Positions 5,136 through 6,206 of a stretch of DNA of 6,206 nt are shown here, piece after piece. Below the pieces are notes generated by a model, which was given only the letters and a program-made list of their open reading frames with translations, had not been told where the DNA came from and searched no databases. Origin of the DNA: Anaerolineaceae bacterium UBA6801. Its GTDB lineage: Bacteria; Chloroflexota; Anaerolineae; Anaerolineales; Anaerolineaceae. Each line of letters begins with the position of its first letter. Positions within the stretch are counted from its first letter, which is position 1. The DNA lies in the NCBI GenBank assembly GCA_002452315.1, contig DKFH01000072.1:1-6206 (forward strand), read 5' to 3'. The position numbers and the translations under genes are program-made.

Positions 5136-6206
5136 ATGCTGGAAGAGTCGTTTTCCGAATTAGAACAAGCCCGCCTGAACAAACTGCGCGCCATGCAAGC
5201 CCAGGGGCTTGAGCCCTACCCCACCCGCGCCGAACAAACCCACACCAGCCAGGGCGCGATGGACGCCTTTATCAGCGCAGAATCCGAAGCGGATACGCCT
5301 GTCATCCGGGTGACCGTGGCCGGACGCATCCGGGCCCTGCGCCCTATGGGCAAAATTGCCTTTGCCCACATCCAGGACCGGGATGGGCGGCTGCAGCTGT
5401 TCTTCCGGGTGAACGACCTGGGCGAAGAAAAAATGGCTGAACTGAATGCTTACTACGATTTAGGCGATTTTATTCAGGCCAGCGGGTACATGTTCCGCAC
5501 CAAACGCGGCGAGGTCTCGCTTTACGTGGAGGATTTCAAGATGCTGGCCAAAGCCCTGCGTCCCCTGCCAGCAGCCAAAGATGAGGTCGTCGACGGCGAG
5601 GTTGTGCGGCATGCCACCCTCAGCGACCCGGAAACCCGCTTCCGCCAGCGCTATGTTGACCTGGCGGTCAACCCTGATGTGCAGGAGGTCTTTAAAATCC
5701 GCTCGGCGACCGTGCGTGCTTTGCAGAAATTCCTCGATGACCATGATTTTATCGAGGTCGAGACGCCCATCCTGCAGCCCATTTACGGCGGTGCAGCAGC
5801 CCAACCCTTCATCACCCATCATAATCAGCTGCATCAAGACCTTTACCTGCGGATTTCCTTTGAACTGTACCTTAAACGGTTACTGGTGGGCGGCCTGGAA
5901 CGGGTCTACGAGATCGGCCGGGATTTCCGCAACGAGGGCGTATCATACAAGCACAACCCCGAGTTCACCCAGCTTGAGTTCTATTGGGCCTATGCAGATT
6001 ATCTGCAGGTGATGGACTTTGCCGAGCAGATGGTGGCCAACGCCGCCCAGCAGGTTTTGGGCACGACCAAAATCAGCTATGACGGGCACGAGATCGACCT
6101 TTCGCCGCCCTGGCAGCGGCTCGAGCTGCGCCAGGCCATCCTCGAGGGAACCGGTATCGACATCGACGCTCACCCCACGGCTGAATCCCTACAGTCAGCC
6201 ATGGAG
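5136..6206 (+). CDS. lysS: lysyl-tRNA synthetase (class II), N-terminal 357 residues
   Basis: LysS charges tRNA-Lys with lysine using ATP in the cytoplasm. The frame stays open from ATG 5136 to the right edge and is truncated by the window. About 70% of a typical 490-510-residue LysS is present. Residues about 57-140 form the OB-fold anticodon-binding domain (VAGRIRALRPMGKIAFAHIQD). ALRPLP (140-145) and RFRQRYVDL (168-176) lead into the catalytic core. Motif 1 is around IEVETPILQP (206-215), followed by GGAAAQPFITHHN. Motif 2 is RDFRNEGVSYKHNPEFTQLEFY (about 262-283), with Arg265 in the ATP-binding position. Motif 3 lies beyond the window. Between ALRPLP and RFRQRY there is an acidic stretch (about 146-167) in place of the usual short KxHGL segment. 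AGGAAGG (5125-5131) lies 4 nt before the ATG. The greA terminator lies just upstream and no clear separate promoter was found. Confidence 0.96.
   Translation, partial: MLEESFSELEQARLNKLRAMQAQGLEPYPTRAEQTHTSQGAMDAFISAESEADTPVIRVTVAGRIRALRPMGKIAFAHIQDRDGRLQLFFRVNDLGEEKMAELNAYYDLGDFIQASGYMFRTKRGEVSLYVEDFKMLAKALRPLPAAKDEVVDGEVVRHATLSDPETRFRQRYVDLAVNPDVQEVFKIRSATVRALQKFLDDHDFIEVETPILQPIYGGAAAQPFITHHNQLHQDLYLRISFELYLKRLLVGGLERVYEIGRDFRNEGVSYKHNPEFTQLEFYWAYADYLQVMDFAEQMVANAAQQVLGTTKISYDGHEIDLSPPWQRLELRQAILEGTGIDIDAHPTAESLQSAME

Noticed and set aside
5460..5837. Minus-strand 125-codon ORF within lysS
   Set aside because: It is an antisense shadow of the lysS catalytic core, whose class II motifs are unmistakable on the plus strand.

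Overview
The window looks like chromosomal DNA from a Chloroflexota bacterium, probably class Anaerolineae. That assignment is an inference from family resemblance: the GreA coiled-coil sequence, an acidic insertion in LysS, and a secreted M23 peptidase with Ig-like domains ending in an aromatic-F-P-L-L-L tail. Most genes are housekeeping genes. I see no phage genes, no CRISPR array, no rRNA or tRNA gene, and no complete transposase.

Layout, left to right. (1) 1-377 (+): the last third of a PLP-dependent D-cysteine desulfhydrase / ACC-deaminase family enzyme. Two diagnostic residues favour D-cysteine desulfhydrase. (2) 429-863 (+): ribosomal protein L19 (rplS) with a clear extended -10 promoter and a short leader. 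(3) 864-988: a compact spacer with overlapping inverted repeats that cannot all fold together. (4) 989-1714 (+): a class I glutamine amidotransferase-like hydrolase (peptidase C26, PuuD-like). (5) 1715-1948: a convergent intergenic region with three successive stem-loops. (6) 1949-3970 (-): a large membrane-anchored or exported protein with an N-terminal hydrophobic segment, an M23 metallopeptidase domain and about three beta-sandwich repeats. (7) 3971-4597: 627 bases without a gene. It holds an AT-rich stretch, a 191-bp miniature transposable element (MITE) with 17-bp terminal inverted repeats and a near-perfect 10-bp target duplication, then the greA promoter and a structured leader. (8) 4598-5059 (+): transcript cleavage factor greA, followed by a strong intrinsic terminator. 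(9) 5136-6206 (+): lysyl-tRNA synthetase lysS, open at the right edge (about 357 of roughly 500 residues).

The plus-strand housekeeping genes serve translation (L19, LysS) and transcription elongation (GreA). greA and lysS are adjacent but separated by the terminator, so co-expression would need readthrough or a separate lysS promoter. The minus-strand peptidase is convergent with the C26 gene and divergent from greA. The most notable non-coding feature is the MITE, which ends directly upstream of the greA -35 box and appears to have pushed an AT-rich tract, possibly an UP element, about 200 bp away from the core promoter.
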